Shown here: one piece after another, positions 38,044 to 48,365 of the stretch
How positions within the stretch are numbered: position 1 is the stretch's first letter
How the letters are laid out: each line of letters starts with the position of its first letter
From: Nitrosomonadaceae bacterium
Lineage (GTDB): Bacteria; Pseudomonadota; Gammaproteobacteria; Burkholderiales; Nitrosomonadaceae
Assembly (NCBI GenBank): GCA_002721545.1
Contig: PBKR01000003.1
Coordinates: 115,143-179,142 of the forward strand
Length of the DNA stretch: 64,000 nt
Direction: 5' to 3'
Position numbers and translations under genes: made by a program
Notes under the pieces: generated by a model
The model's input: the letters and a program-made list of their open reading frames with translations, nothing else
The model's database searches: none
Told to the model about the DNA's origin: nothing

Positions 38044-38631
38044 ATGCTTACAATAACTCGTGACAGTATTATGTCATTAGAAGATTACACTAAGGTTCGC
38101 CAAGACTTTCGTGCACGGGTAATGTCTCATAAAAAAAATAGAAAAGTTTTTCTGGGTGAGAATATTACATTTATTTTTGAAGATGAATTGACTATTCGCT
38201 ACCAGATTCAGGAAATGCTCCGTATTGAGAAGATTTTTGAAGAAAAAGAAATAATTGAGGAAATAAATGCTTATAAAGCACTCCTTCCTAGTGGAAATAA
38301 TTGGAAGGTAACCATGATGATAGAATATCCTGATCCTGTGATACGTGCTGATAAGCTTAAAAAATTACTAGGTATTGAAAATATGATATGGGTAAAAATT
38401 GCCGCCTATGATCCTGTTTTTGGGATTGCTGATGAAGATCTAGATAGGTCAACTGATGAAAAAACTTCTGCAGTACATTTTTTATGTTTTAACCTTAAGA
38501 AAGAAATGATAGCTGCTTTATATAATGGTGCGTCTCTTAGTATGGGTTGTGAACATCCTGCCTATTCAGCACAAATAGATAAAATAGATAAGCTTATAAG
38601 TGACTCATTGGTTAATGATTTAGATGACTAA
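38044..38631 (+). CDS. DUF3501 family protein
   Basis: A 195-residue cytoplasmic protein. [18 protein letters not shown] and [18 protein letters not shown] match DUF3501, a family nearly always encoded next to rubrerythrin and the CCG-type Fe-S oxidoreductase. AAAGAGGTGCC immediately precedes the ATG and fixes this start. Its stop overlaps the stop of the convergent proB by four bases. Function unknown; a partner in the rubrerythrin peroxide-reduction system is inferred from linkage. Confidence 0.85.
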   Translation: MLTITRDSIMSLEDYTKVRQDFRARVMSHKKNRKVFLGENITFIFEDELTIRYQIQEMLRIEKIFEEKEIIEEINAYKALLPSGNNWKVTMMIEYPDPVIRADKLKKLLGIENMIWVKIAAYDPVFGIADEDLDRSTDEKTSAVHFLCFNLKKEMIAALYNGASLSMGCEHPAYSAQIDKIDKLISDSLVNDLDD

Positions 38632-39773
38632 TTTGGATTATTAATTTTCTTGGTATGTTCATTAAGTAGGACTAAATTATTCCGATGAATAAGTTCCATT
38701 TCATCTACATAGCCTAAAATGCTCTCTATATCTTTGCTAGAATGGCGTAAAATTTTCTTAGTTTCTTCCGCACTATAATTAATAAGACCGCGAGCAATTT
38801 CTTCACCATTTTTATTAATGCAGTTAACCACTTCTCCACGCTCAAAATTATTGGTTGTTTCTATTACGCCTATTGGTAGCAGGCTTTTTCCTTCAATTGT
38901 AAGTGCTTTTTCGGCACCCTCATCTAAGACTACCTTTCCATTTGCTTGTAAATGGCCTGCAAGCCACTGCTTACGTGCAGTAATTTTTTTTGTATCTGTA
39001 AGGATTTGAGTTCCGATAGCTTCCCCTTCTGATAGACGAACTAGTATATTCTTTTCATAGCCTGATGCAATGATCGTATTAGCTCCGCTTCTTGCAGCAT
39101 GTTTAGCAGCAATTATTTTGGTAAGCATGCCTCCAGACCCTATTGAGCTTCCAATGCCACCTGCCATTTGTTCAATAGCTGGGTCTTCTACCATAATACT
39201 ATCTAGTAATTTAGCTTTTGAGTCTACTCTTGGATCATTTGTATATAGCCCGGCTTGATCTGTAAGAATTACTAATGTATCTGCTTCAATTAAATTTGTA
39301 ACTAGCGAAGCCAGAGTATCATTGTCTCCAAACCGAATCTCATCTGTAACTACGGAATCATTTTCATTAATAATTGGCACCACGTCTATATCTAATAGTG
39401 TTGTAAGTGTAGAGCGAATATTTAAATAACGTTTACGGTTGGATAAATCATCGTGAGTTAATAATAATTGAGCCGTTTGTAATTTATGAGCATTAAAGCA
39501 AGATTCATAAGTCTGTATTAGACCCATCTGACCTACTGCTGCTGCTGCTTGTAGTTTGTATAATTCACGAGGGCGACTTTCCCAGCTAAGGCGTTGTATG
39601 CCCTCTGCTACAGCACCAGATGAAACTAGAATAATGGTTTTATTCTCTTTTTTTAGATGTGCAATCTGCCTAGCAAAAGAGGAGAGCATGCCATGATCTA
39701 ATCCTTTTCCTTGGTCGGTAACTAGGCTACTACCAATTTTGATAACGATGCGCTTAGCTTTCTTTAATATCAT
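38628..39773 (-). CDS. proB: Glutamate 5-kinase
   Basis: First step of proline synthesis: ATP-dependent phosphorylation of glutamate. The 381-residue form has the amino-acid kinase domain ([30 protein letters not shown] and GTGG-like [15 protein letters not shown]) and a C-terminal PUA domain (about 285-360). It lies 14 bp after obgE, the usual betaproteobacterial order rplU-rpmA-obgE-proB. Proline feedback inhibition is known for the family. Confidence 0.95.
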   Translation of the reverse strand: MILKKAKRIVIKIGSSLVTDQGKGLDHGMLSSFARQIAHLKKENKTIILVSSGAVAEGIQRLSWESRPRELYKLQAAAAVGQMGLIQTYESCFNAHKLQTAQLLLTHDDLSNRKRYLNIRSTLTTLLDIDVVPIINENDSVVTDEIRFGDNDTLASLVTNLIEADTLVILTDQAGLYTNDPRVDSKAKLLDSIMVEDPAIEQMAGGIGSSIGSGGMLTKIIAAKHAARSGANTIIASGYEKNILVRLSEGEAIGTQILTDTKKITARKQWLAGHLQANGKVVLDEGAEKALTIEGKSLLPIGVIETTNNFERGEVVNCINKNGEEIARGLINYSAEETKKILRHSSKDIESILGYVDEMELIHRNNLVLLNEHTKKINNPN

Positions 39774-39787
39774 CTATATATTTTGAT

Positions 39788-40837
<1,050 letters not shown>

Positions 40838-40853
40838 TTAGCTCTAGCCAATA

Positions 40854-40885
40854 AAAAAGCCCTAACTAATTGGTTAGGGCTTTTT
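40854..40885. terminator. Rho-independent terminator after rpmA
   Basis: A 13-bp hairpin (AAAAAGCCCTAAC at 40854-40866 with its complement at 40873-40885) between rpmA and obgE. The minus-strand RNA has a strong U-run after the stem. Obg would therefore depend on read-through or its own promoter. Confidence 0.88.
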
Positions 40886-40904
40886 CTACATTACTTAAAT
40901 AAAT

Positions 40905-41162
40905 TTAAGAAGTAGTTATACTTACTGTCTTTCGTTTCGGTGCCCCTTGAGTATGAAATGTAACCATGCCATTAATTTTAGCAAATAAAGTGTGATCTCT
41001 TCCTATTCCAACATTATTTCCAGGATGAACTTTTGTCCCACGTTGGCGCACTATAATACTACCTGCAGAGACTAACTCTCCGCCAAATCGTTTAACCCCA
41101 AGCCTCTTGGCATTTGAATCACGGCCATTTCTAGAACTCCCGCCTGCTTTTTTATGTGCCAT
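40905..41162 (-). CDS. rpmA: 50S ribosomal protein L27 (bL27)
   Basis: 85 residues, as in E. coli; the N-terminal [16 protein letters not shown] reaches the peptidyl transferase centre. [17 protein letters not shown] and the [16 protein letters not shown] segment are conserved. It follows rplU by 17 bp in the usual pair and is followed by a terminator. Confidence 0.98.
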   Translation of the reverse strand: MAHKKAGGSSRNGRDSNAKRLGVKRFGGELVSAGSIIVRQRGTKVHPGNNVGIGRDHTLFAKINGMVTFHTQGAPKRKTVSITTS

Positions 41163-41179
41163 AGTCTACTGTCCTCTTT

Positions 41180-41491
41180 TTATGCAGAAATGCTAGTAAT
41201 CTGAATTTCAGTATAATTTTGTCGGTGTCCTTGATGTTTTTGGTAGTGTTTGCGTCTCTTCATTTTAAAAATACGTATTTTATCATGCCGGCCTTGCTCT
41301 AATACAGTCGCGTTAACTTTAGCACCTTCAATTAAAGGGCTTCCCATAGAAATATTCTCACCATCAGCAACCATTAGAACCTGATCTATTACAAGTTCAC
41401 TACCAATTTCTGCTAATATCTGTTCTACTCTAATTTTTTTACCAGCCTCAACTCGATATTGTTTTCCGCCAGTTTTTATGACCGCATACAT
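41180..41491 (-). CDS. rplU: 50S ribosomal protein L21 (bL21)
   Basis: 103 residues, the same as E. coli, when the ATG at 41491 ([14 protein letters not shown]) is used; an ATG four codons earlier would add residues absent in the family, and GGAG lies about 9 bases before the chosen start. The basic C-terminus [17 protein letters not shown] binds 23S rRNA. First gene of rplU-rpmA, divergent from ispB. Confidence 0.97.
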   Translation of the reverse strand: MYAVIKTGGKQYRVEAGKKIRVEQILAEIGSELVIDQVLMVADGENISMGSPLIEGAKVNATVLEQGRHDKIRIFKMKRRKHYQKHQGHRQNYTEIQITSISA

Positions 41492-41526
41492 GCCAAACTC
41501 CATGCTTTACTTCAAAGAATGAGCAA

Positions 41527-41555
41527 ATTATACAGAGCTGTACTTACTTGGTCAA
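41527..41555 (-). promoter_or_regulatory. Sigma-70-type promoter of rplU-rpmA
   Basis: On the minus strand TTGACC (41550-41555), a 17-base spacer and TATAAT (41527-41532): essentially consensus. The leader to rplU is about 30 bases. Confidence 0.8.
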
Positions 41556-41610
41556 AGATATGTTTTATATAAATTTTATAGGAGTCAATAGTATACCTAA
41601 ACCAAGAAAC

Positions 41611-41640
41611 TTGACACTTTGATAGTGACGTTTCTAACAT
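41611..41640 (+). promoter_or_regulatory. Sigma-70-type promoter of ispB
   Basis: TTGACA (41611-41616), an 18-base spacer and TAACAT (41635-41640) lie 23 bases before the TTG start of the polyprenyl diphosphate synthase gene. The transcript would have a very short leader that still includes AGAGG. Confidence 0.65.
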
Positions 41641-41662
41641 ATCAATATTTTTAGAGGTTATT

Positions 41663-42634
41663 TTGTCAATAGATCATATAAAAAGACTTATCGGCCCTGA
41701 TATAGAGGCTATGGATGAGGTAATTCGTATAAAACTGCACTCTGAAGTAGTTCTAGTTCGCCAGGTAGGGGAATATATTATTAATAGTGGCGGTAAAAGA
41801 TTACGTCCTACTTTAGTAATGCTTTCATCTGGTGCACTTGGATATGCAGGAAAATATCATCATGATCTTGCGGCGATTATTGAATTTATTCATACAGCAA
41901 CCCTGCTCCATGATGATGTTGTTGATGAATCTAAACTTAGGCGAAATAAGGCTACTGCAAATGCTTTATTTGGAAATGCAGCAAGCGTTTTAGTTGGAGA
42001 TTTTTTGTATTCAAGATCGTTCCAGATGATGGTTGGGGTTAATAACATGAAAATTATGCAAGTATTAGCTGATGCTACTAATACAATCGCTGAAGGCGAA
42101 GTATTACAGCTACTAAATTGTCGTAATCCTGATGTAAACGAGGAAAATTATTTGAAGGTAATCAGATATAAGACTGCTAAATTATTTGAAGCAGCAACCC
42201 GTTTAGGCGCCATTATTAGTAATGCTTCTTCTGATATAGAGAAATCAATGGCTGCTTATGGCATGCATCTTGGAACAGCATTTCAACTTACTGATGATAT
42301 GCTAGATTATTCTGGTAACTATCATGATATAGGAAAAAATTTAGGTGATGATCTTGCTGAGGGGAAACCAACATTACCACTTATATATGCTATGAAAACT
42401 GGCTCAAAAAAACAGGCTAGAATTATTAGTGAAGCTATTCAAAATGGTGGAAATGAAGGGATGCTTGAGGCTGTTTTACAAGTTATTCATGAAACAGATT
42501 CATTAGCTTACACTAGAAAAAAAGCTGAGGCAGAATCTTGTATGGCAGTTGAGAAAATATCACTGATTCCAAATTCTGATTATAAAGATTGTTTGTTAAA
42601 GCTAGCTACTTTTGCAGTTGAACGGAATTATTAG
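41663..42634 (+). CDS. ispB: Polyprenyl (octaprenyl-type) diphosphate synthase
   Basis: It builds the isoprenoid side chain of ubiquinone by adding isopentenyl units. At 323 residues it has both aspartate-rich motifs (LLHDDVVDESKLRR and LTDDMLDY) that bind the diphosphates through Mg2+. The GGKRLRPTLV segment near the N-terminus is conserved. TTG start, preceded by AGAGG at the right distance. Divergent from rplU, as in many proteobacteria. Confidence 0.95.
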   Translation: MSIDHIKRLIGPDIEAMDEVIRIKLHSEVVLVRQVGEYIINSGGKRLRPTLVMLSSGALGYAGKYHHDLAAIIEFIHTATLLHDDVVDESKLRRNKATANALFGNAASVLVGDFLYSRSFQMMVGVNNMKIMQVLADATNTIAEGEVLQLLNCRNPDVNEENYLKVIRYKTAKLFEAATRLGAIISNASSDIEKSMAAYGMHLGTAFQLTDDMLDYSGNYHDIGKNLGDDLAEGKPTLPLIYAMKTGSKKQARIISEAIQNGGNEGMLEAVLQVIHETDSLAYTRKKAEAESCMAVEKISLIPNSDYKDCLLKLATFAVERNY

Positions 42635-42740
42635 AGATCTTGGTATAAAAAAATTATGGCTCTTTAAACGAGTTTGGCACCAAAATAAATCCTTTGGAAT
42701 AGGCTGCATACAAGTGAGCCTAGGATAAACTATAGTATAT

Positions 42741-43664
42741 TTATTTTATAGCAGCTGAGCTAAGTAACGTCTCAATATGTAGTTCTCTAGAAAGTTTTTC
42801 TGCTGTTAAACCTTTATTATTCACAAGTTTTAAATTTGCACCTTTATCTAATAGAGTTAGTACAATATCAGTATGTCCATTCTGGGCCGCTTTCATTAAT
42901 GGTGTATAGCCATCTTTTGTTTGATGATCAATTTTTGCGCCATTAATTAATAAAATTTTAACGGTTTCTCCATGGCCGTGATTCGATGCCAATACAAGGG
43001 CTGTCATAGAATCTTTTTTAGTTTGATAATTAACATTTGCACCACTTTTAAGAAGTACCTCTACAACAGCCCTATGCCCACCTTGAGATGCATATAATAA
43101 TTCAGTCCAATTGTCCTTGGTTTGGTGATCAATTTTTGCTCCATTCATTAGCATTGCTTTTACAATTTCTTTATGTCCATGTAATGACGCAAATGTTAAA
43201 GCTGTAAAGCCTCCTCTTGCTTCAGAGTCAACATCAGCTCCATTAGCTAATAGCATACTTACTATTTTCTTGTGCCCCTTTAGGGATGCTAAAATTAAGG
43301 AATTAAATGTTTTTTTAGGCTGGGAATTTACAATGGCACCTTTTGATAGTAAAACTTCTACAATATCATTATGTCCTTGAGATGAAGCGGCCATAAGAGC
43401 AGTTTTTCCCTTACTGTTTGCCTGATTAATATTAGCGCCATTTTTGATAAGAGCACGAATTTTCCTTAGTTCTCCAGCATACGCAGCTTGTACTAAGTCA
43501 TCATCTATACTTACTTGAGCATTAGCAGGAAAATTAACTAAATTTAGTAACAAAGTTATGATTAATAGTAAATTTAATTTACTATTATTTATAATTAATA
43601 GGAATCTTATATAAAAAAGAAAAATGTTAGAATTTACTTTCTCTAACCTTATGTCATTATGCAT
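42741..43664 (-). CDS. Exported ankyrin-repeat protein
   Basis: A 307-residue protein. Long N-terminal hydrophobic leader (about residues 28-50, ending in ANAQ) suggests export, though it is unusually far from the start. The rest is seven or so 33-residue ankyrin repeats (G.TALM.ASS.GH..IVE.LLSKGA type). Ankyrins bind proteins; exported ones in free-living bacteria are often involved in stress, those of symbionts in host contact. Monocistronic. Whether this product stays in the periplasm or is secreted is unknown. Confidence 0.8.
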   Translation of the reverse strand: MHNDIRLEKVNSNIFLFYIRFLLIINNSKLNLLLIITLLLNLVNFPANAQVSIDDDLVQAAYAGELRKIRALIKNGANINQANSKGKTALMAASSQGHNDIVEVLLSKGAIVNSQPKKTFNSLILASLKGHKKIVSMLLANGADVDSEARGGFTALTFASLHGHKEIVKAMLMNGAKIDHQTKDNWTELLYASQGGHRAVVEVLLKSGANVNYQTKKDSMTALVLASNHGHGETVKILLINGAKIDHQTKDGYTPLMKAAQNGHTDIVLTLLDKGANLKLVNNKGLTAEKLSRELHIETLLSSAAIK

Positions 43665-43840
43665 AAATATAACCTTATATTTGTTTTAAATTTTATGTAT
43701 AGCTTTTTAAAAATAAGTATTACATATTTATCTATTTAAACAAACTAATTTGAGCTGGGGTAGTCTATAGAGTAGGTATTAATTTTTAAATAAATTATTT
43801 GATCATACGTATAAATAAAATTAAAAATGGGGATGGGTTT

Positions 43841-44059
43841 TTGGGTAGATTATTATTTTTTGCAGTTATTTTCGTATTAATCTTTTGGATATTAAAAAAA
43901 TTATTTCGAAAAGACTTCGACGCTAAAAATATTTCTTCTTCTGAAGGTGAAGATATGGTTTGTTGTGATTATTGTAATTTGCACCTGCCAAAAGAAGAAA
44001 GCGTAATTAGAGATAATAAATTCTTTTGTAGCGAGGAGCATGCACGCCTATCCTCTTAA
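43841..44059 (+). CDS. PP0621-like small membrane protein
   Basis: Starting at the TTG at 43841 gives 72 residues: an N-terminal transmembrane helix (GRLLFFAVIFVLIFWIL), a linker, then CDYCNLHLP and FCSEEHARL, a Cys/His set that may bind zinc. The family starts with the helix, and GGGGAT lies about 8 bases upstream; another in-frame TTG 14 codons earlier has no ribosome site. The assignment to the PP0621 family is by recall. Function unknown. Confidence 0.6.
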   Translation: MGRLLFFAVIFVLIFWILKKLFRKDFDAKNISSSEGEDMVCCDYCNLHLPKEESVIRDNKFFCSEEHARLSS

Positions 44060-44072
44060 TAAAGCTCAATTT

Positions 44073-44579
44073 TTAACGCCATCCATTAGAATTTTTACAT
44101 AATTGAATACTTTCAATTACCTCTCTTTTATCTTTTAAGATAATAGTTTGTTTGATTATTTTGCACTCTCGGATAGTATCTTGTTTACCTGCTTCTTGGG
44201 TAGGTATAATTTTAGAATGAGTCACTTCTACTTTTGCCTGCACGCCACTATTTTGATTAGTAAACATTTGCGTCTGCCCTGTGTCTGCAGCTTTTTGAAT
44301 TAATAATGCTAGTTTCTTTTTATCAATATCTCCAATATAGTCCTCAAGAGAGCTTTTTGAGAAAAAATTAATAATTCTTCCCTTTATGCTCTGAAATGGC
44401 ATAATCAGCCTTTTTTCAAATTGAGGCTTAGCATCTGAAATAAAGCCATCCTTAATACCATAAATTGATTGGCACCCAGATAAAAGAAAGATATTCCCCA
44501 GTAGCAGAATTTTAAGCATCGTAGATCTAGACTTACTCTTCAATTCACTCAGTGTGCTTAATAAATCATTTTTTCTCAT
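44073..44579 (-). CDS. Predicted lipoprotein, unknown function
   Basis: 168 residues. The lipobox LLSGC lies at about residues 32-36 when the ATG at 44579 (AAGG upstream) is used; the ATG at 44519 would give a normal 16-residue lipoprotein signal. The C-terminal half has two Cys (RECKII and IQLCKNSNGW), reminiscent of 17-kDa surface antigen-like lipoproteins. Convergent with the previous gene. Confidence 0.55.
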   Translation of the reverse strand: MRKNDLLSTLSELKSKSRSTMLKILLLGNIFLLSGCQSIYGIKDGFISDAKPQFEKRLIMPFQSIKGRIINFFSKSSLEDYIGDIDKKKLALLIQKAADTGQTQMFTNQNSGVQAKVEVTHSKIIPTQEAGKQDTIRECKIIKQTIILKDKREVIESIQLCKNSNGWR

Positions 44580-44793
44580 TAGTTGAACCTTGTGTTAATG
44601 AATATTATCAATAAAAAAATGTTTTATAATAATATATAGGGCTATAAAATATTTGTAATAACTAGATTATATTAAAATTTAGCCTATTTTTGATACCTAT
44701 CAGCTTAATAAAGATGAAGTTTAGTTATGAATGAACGAAAAGACATAATGCATAATTATTTATTACTCATTAAATTCTTTAGTTATAAACTAT

Positions 44794-46905
44794 ATGGCAA
44801 ATAAATTATTCAATAGAACCCCTTTGCTTTCAGGTGAGAATGCCGTAGAAAAAAAGGAAGAAATACTAAGTTATTTTCATGCAACTCTTGATCGTACAGA
44901 ATCACTTTTCGAGACTTTACTGAGTGAAGAGTCCTATTTTAAGAAATCAATCCCTTTGCGCCATCCTTTAATATTTTATCTTGGCCACACATCAACTTTT
45001 TTCATTAACAAGTTACTTATTTCTGGCCTAATTAAGGAACGCCTTAATCCTAAGATGGAATCCATGTTTGCTGTTGGAGTAGATGAAATGAGTTGGGATG
45101 ATCTTACTTTGGGTGATTATGATTGGCCTAGTATTAAAGAAGTGTATTCTTACCGTAAATTAATGCGTAATACTGTTAGTCAATTACTTACTAAAACTGA
45201 ATTAACTCTTCCTATAAATTGGGACAATCCATGGTGGATTGTATTGATGGGGATAGAACATGAATTAATTCATTTAGAAACCTCTTCAGTTTTGGTTAGG
45301 CAGCATGAAATAAAATATGTAAAGACTCATGCTGATTGGGAGCCTTGTCGTGAATCTAGTAATGCTCCTCTAAATGAACTCATTAATGTTGCTGCTGGTA
45401 AAGTAAAGATTGGCAAGAATGAGGATGATTTGATTTATGGGTGGGATAACGAGTTTGGTTATCATGAAGCGGAAATTGGGCCTTTCCAAGCTAGTAAATA
45501 CTTAGTAAGTAACCAGGAATTTTTGGAATTTATTAATGCTGATGGCTACAACACAGATAAATTTTGGGAAGAAGAGGGGCTTGCATGGTTGGAACATACA
45601 GGCGCACAGAACCCTACTTTTTGGGTTAAATCAGGTGCTGAGTGGAAATTACGATTAATAACTGAAGAAATTTCTATGCCATGGGATTGGCCAGTAGAAA
45701 CAAACTACCATGAAGCAAAAGCCTTTTGTAATTGGAAGGCAGAAGCAACTAATCAGCCAATTAGGCTTCCTACTGAAGATGAGTGGTATCGTTTATATAA
45801 TATAGCGGGGTTATCAGAGGTCCCTAAGAATAAACAAGCAGAGGCTAATATTCATCTTGATTATTTTGCTTCCAGCTGTCCTGTTACAAAATTTAAGCAT
45901 GGAGAATTCTTTGATATAGTTGGGAATGCTTGGCAGTGGACAGAAACACCAATATATCCATTTGAAGGTTTTAAGGTTCATCCACTTTATGATGACTTTA
46001 CAACCCCTACATTTGACGGGCGCCATAACATTATTAAAGGTGGATCCTGGATCTCATGTGGCAATGAATCATTAAAGAGTTCTCGCTATGCGTTTCGACG
46101 CCATTTCTTTCAACATGCTGGATTTAGATATGTTTCTGCTAATACGCCTACAATTAAACATGGATCTCACTATGAAACTGACAAATTACTTACTGAATAT
46201 GCAGAATTCCATTATGGTGACACATATTTTGGCGTGCCTAATTTTCCAGTGGAGCTTGCTAAAATAGCCATTGAGGCTATGGGTAATAGGCCGGCACAAA
46301 AGGCACTGGACCTTGGCTGTGCTTCTGGTCGTTCTACTTTTGAATTAGCACAACATTTTGATCATGTTACTGGTATTGATTTTTCCGCTCGTTTTATAGG
46401 GCAGGGTGTTCAATTAGCTGAAACTGGTATATTACGGTATACACTGCAAGACGAGGGTGATCTTATATCCTATAAAGAAAGTACTCTAATAAGCCTTGGT
46501 CTTGACCATGTTAAAAATAAAGTTGAATTCTATCAAGGGGATGCTTGTAATCTGAAGCCTATTTATGCCGGCTATGATTTGATTCTTGCTAGTAATCTAA
46601 TAGACCGCCTCTATGAACCTTCTAAGCTCCTAACAGCTATACATGAAAGAGTTATTAAGGGTGGATTGCTTATAATTGCTTCACCATATACATGGCTAGA
46701 AGAGCATACTAAAAAAGAGGAATGGATTGGCGGATTTAAACAAGATGGTGAAAATGTTAGTACTTTGGACGGCTTAAAAAAAATTCTTGCTAGTCATTTT
46801 AAGTTAATTCAGGGCCCGCAAGCGCAGCCTTTTGTTATTCGAGAAACTAGCCGAAAATTTCAGCATACTTTGTCAGAAGTTACAGTCTGGGAGAAAATTG
46901 ATTGA
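44794..46905 (+). CDS. ovoA: 5-histidylcysteine sulfoxide synthase/methyltransferase OvoA
   Basis: First (and last) enzyme of ovothiol synthesis. It couples cysteine to C5 of histidine with O2 at a non-haem iron; the C-terminal domain methylates the imidazole. At 703 residues the order is DinB_2 domain (about 20-165), FGE-sulfatase-like domain (about 190-450, with RLPTEDEWYRL and IVGNAWQWTETP) and SAM methyltransferase (about 490-700, ALDLGCASGRS). Iron ligands appear as H156-x3-H160-x-E162 in GIEHELIHLE. The length and methyltransferase fusion distinguish OvoA from EgtB. Overlaps the next gene by four bases. Confidence 0.9.
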   Translation: MANKLFNRTPLLSGENAVEKKEEILSYFHATLDRTESLFETLLSEESYFKKSIPLRHPLIFYLGHTSTFFINKLLISGLIKERLNPKMESMFAVGVDEMSWDDLTLGDYDWPSIKEVYSYRKLMRNTVSQLLTKTELTLPINWDNPWWIVLMGIEHELIHLETSSVLVRQHEIKYVKTHADWEPCRESSNAPLNELINVAAGKVKIGKNEDDLIYGWDNEFGYHEAEIGPFQASKYLVSNQEFLEFINADGYNTDKFWEEEGLAWLEHTGAQNPTFWVKSGAEWKLRLITEEISMPWDWPVETNYHEAKAFCNWKAEATNQPIRLPTEDEWYRLYNIAGLSEVPKNKQAEANIHLDYFASSCPVTKFKHGEFFDIVGNAWQWTETPIYPFEGFKVHPLYDDFTTPTFDGRHNIIKGGSWISCGNESLKSSRYAFRRHFFQHAGFRYVSANTPTIKHGSHYETDKLLTEYAEFHYGDTYFGVPNFPVELAKIAIEAMGNRPAQKALDLGCASGRSTFELAQHFDHVTGIDFSARFIGQGVQLAETGILRYTLQDEGDLISYKESTLISLGLDHVKNKVEFYQGDACNLKPIYAGYDLILASNLIDRLYEPSKLLTAIHERVIKGGLLIIASPYTWLEEHTKKEEWIGGFKQDGENVSTLDGLKKILASHFKLIQGPQAQPFVIRETSRKFQHTLSEVTVWEKID

Positions 46906-48092
46906 ATAACCATCAAGCATTTCCAGATAAATACAATTGTAACTTTGATTTAAAAATTAATCGAGCTCAGTCTTGTAGTCTTAAATATGATGGGCGGCAG
47001 GATATGTTTGGTAATGCTTCGGTTATTCCATTATGGGTCGCAGACATGGATTTTGCTGCACCTGCTGCTGTCACTAGGGCTCTCTCGCAACGCTCAACTC
47101 ATCCAATATATGGTTACACCTTATATCCAGATAGCTTATATGAATCTTTAATAGATTGGCTTGCATGCCACCATGGATGGCGTGATGTACATCGAGATTG
47201 GATTGTTATGTGCCCTGGTGTTGTTCCTTCGTTACATGCTTCCTCTATTGCATTTTCCAAACCAAATGAGTTGATAATAGTCCAGCCACCAGTATATTTC
47301 CCTTTTTTTTCTGCTGTTTCAACTACTGGTCGGAATTTAGTTTTAAACCCATTACGTATCCAAAATAAAAGATATACTATAAATTTTGATCAGCTAGAGG
47401 AGCATGCAAAAAGAGCGAAAATATTGTTTCTGTGCTCTCCACATAACCCTGTCGGCAGAGTATGGAGTGAAGAAGAGTTAAAAAATATCATTAAAATTTC
47501 AAAAAAACATGATTTAATTATATTCTCCGATGAAATCCACGCGGACTTAGTTTTTTCTGAGAATAAGCACAAAATGCTAGCAGTACTGGCAGAAGATCCT
47601 AGTAATATAATTACTGCCGTGGCACCTAGTAAGACCTTTAATATCCCAGGTCTAAACCTTTCTGCATTAATCGTACCTAATAAAAGGCATCGAAATTTAA
47701 TAACAAAAGCCTTTGAGACTTTACATATAAGCTCATCTAATCCTTTTAGTATTGTAGCTTTTGAAGCTGCATATAAAGAAGGCGGGCCATGGCTCCTCAA
47801 ATTACTTTCTTATTTACAAGATACAAGAGATTTTGTAGAGCAATATTTGAGAGATTATCTTCCAGAAATCAGGCTTATCAAACCAGACGCAACCTATCTG
47901 TTATGGTTAGATTGCCGTAAATTAGGTATGAATGATACTGAACTTCATAATTTTTTTGTACATAAAGCTGGAGTAGGTATGAGCCCTGGAACAATTTTTG
48001 GTGAGGGAGGGTCAGGTTTTATGCGGATGAATATAGGAATGCCCCGCCATATTATTGCTACCGCCTTGGCAAATATTAAAGATGCATTCTAA
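46902..48092 (+). CDS. PLP-dependent C-S lyase, OvoB-like (PatB/MalY family)
   Basis: A 396-residue class I/II aminotransferase-fold enzyme of the MalY/PatB cystathionine beta-lyase type. The PLP-binding Lys is in VAPSKTFNIPGL, and SDEIHADL and SPHNPVGRVW are typical. It starts with TTG inside the ovoA stop (ATTGA). Because it is translationally coupled to ovoA, it most likely acts as OvoB, cleaving 5-histidylcysteine sulfoxide to the 5-thiohistidine intermediate. General cystathionine lyase activity remains possible. Confidence 0.85.
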   Translation: MNNHQAFPDKYNCNFDLKINRAQSCSLKYDGRQDMFGNASVIPLWVADMDFAAPAAVTRALSQRSTHPIYGYTLYPDSLYESLIDWLACHHGWRDVHRDWIVMCPGVVPSLHASSIAFSKPNELIIVQPPVYFPFFSAVSTTGRNLVLNPLRIQNKRYTINFDQLEEHAKRAKILFLCSPHNPVGRVWSEEELKNIIKISKKHDLIIFSDEIHADLVFSENKHKMLAVLAEDPSNIITAVAPSKTFNIPGLNLSALIVPNKRHRNLITKAFETLHISSSNPFSIVAFEAAYKEGGPWLLKLLSYLQDTRDFVEQYLRDYLPEIRLIKPDATYLLWLDCRKLGMNDTELHNFFVHKAGVGMSPGTIFGEGGSGFMRMNIGMPRHIIATALANIKDAF

Positions 48093-48365
48093 TAATTTCA
48101 TCCTAATAAAATAAGTAAAATCAAGTATATTTAGATTATTTCTAATGTAATATATATAAATATTTATTTCTTTGAATGGGTACAAAGCACTTTAACAGCT
48201 TTAATAATAAGCATGTTTCACCTTGTGCGTGGCCTAACTACAGCGCAATTTAAATTTAAAGTCTCCCTGTCAGCCTTACCCACTAATACTATAAATATTA
48301 TGCAACAACCCCGTTAATTAGATATTGCACTATGATACTGAAAAGATAATAGAGCTCTTATTTAT

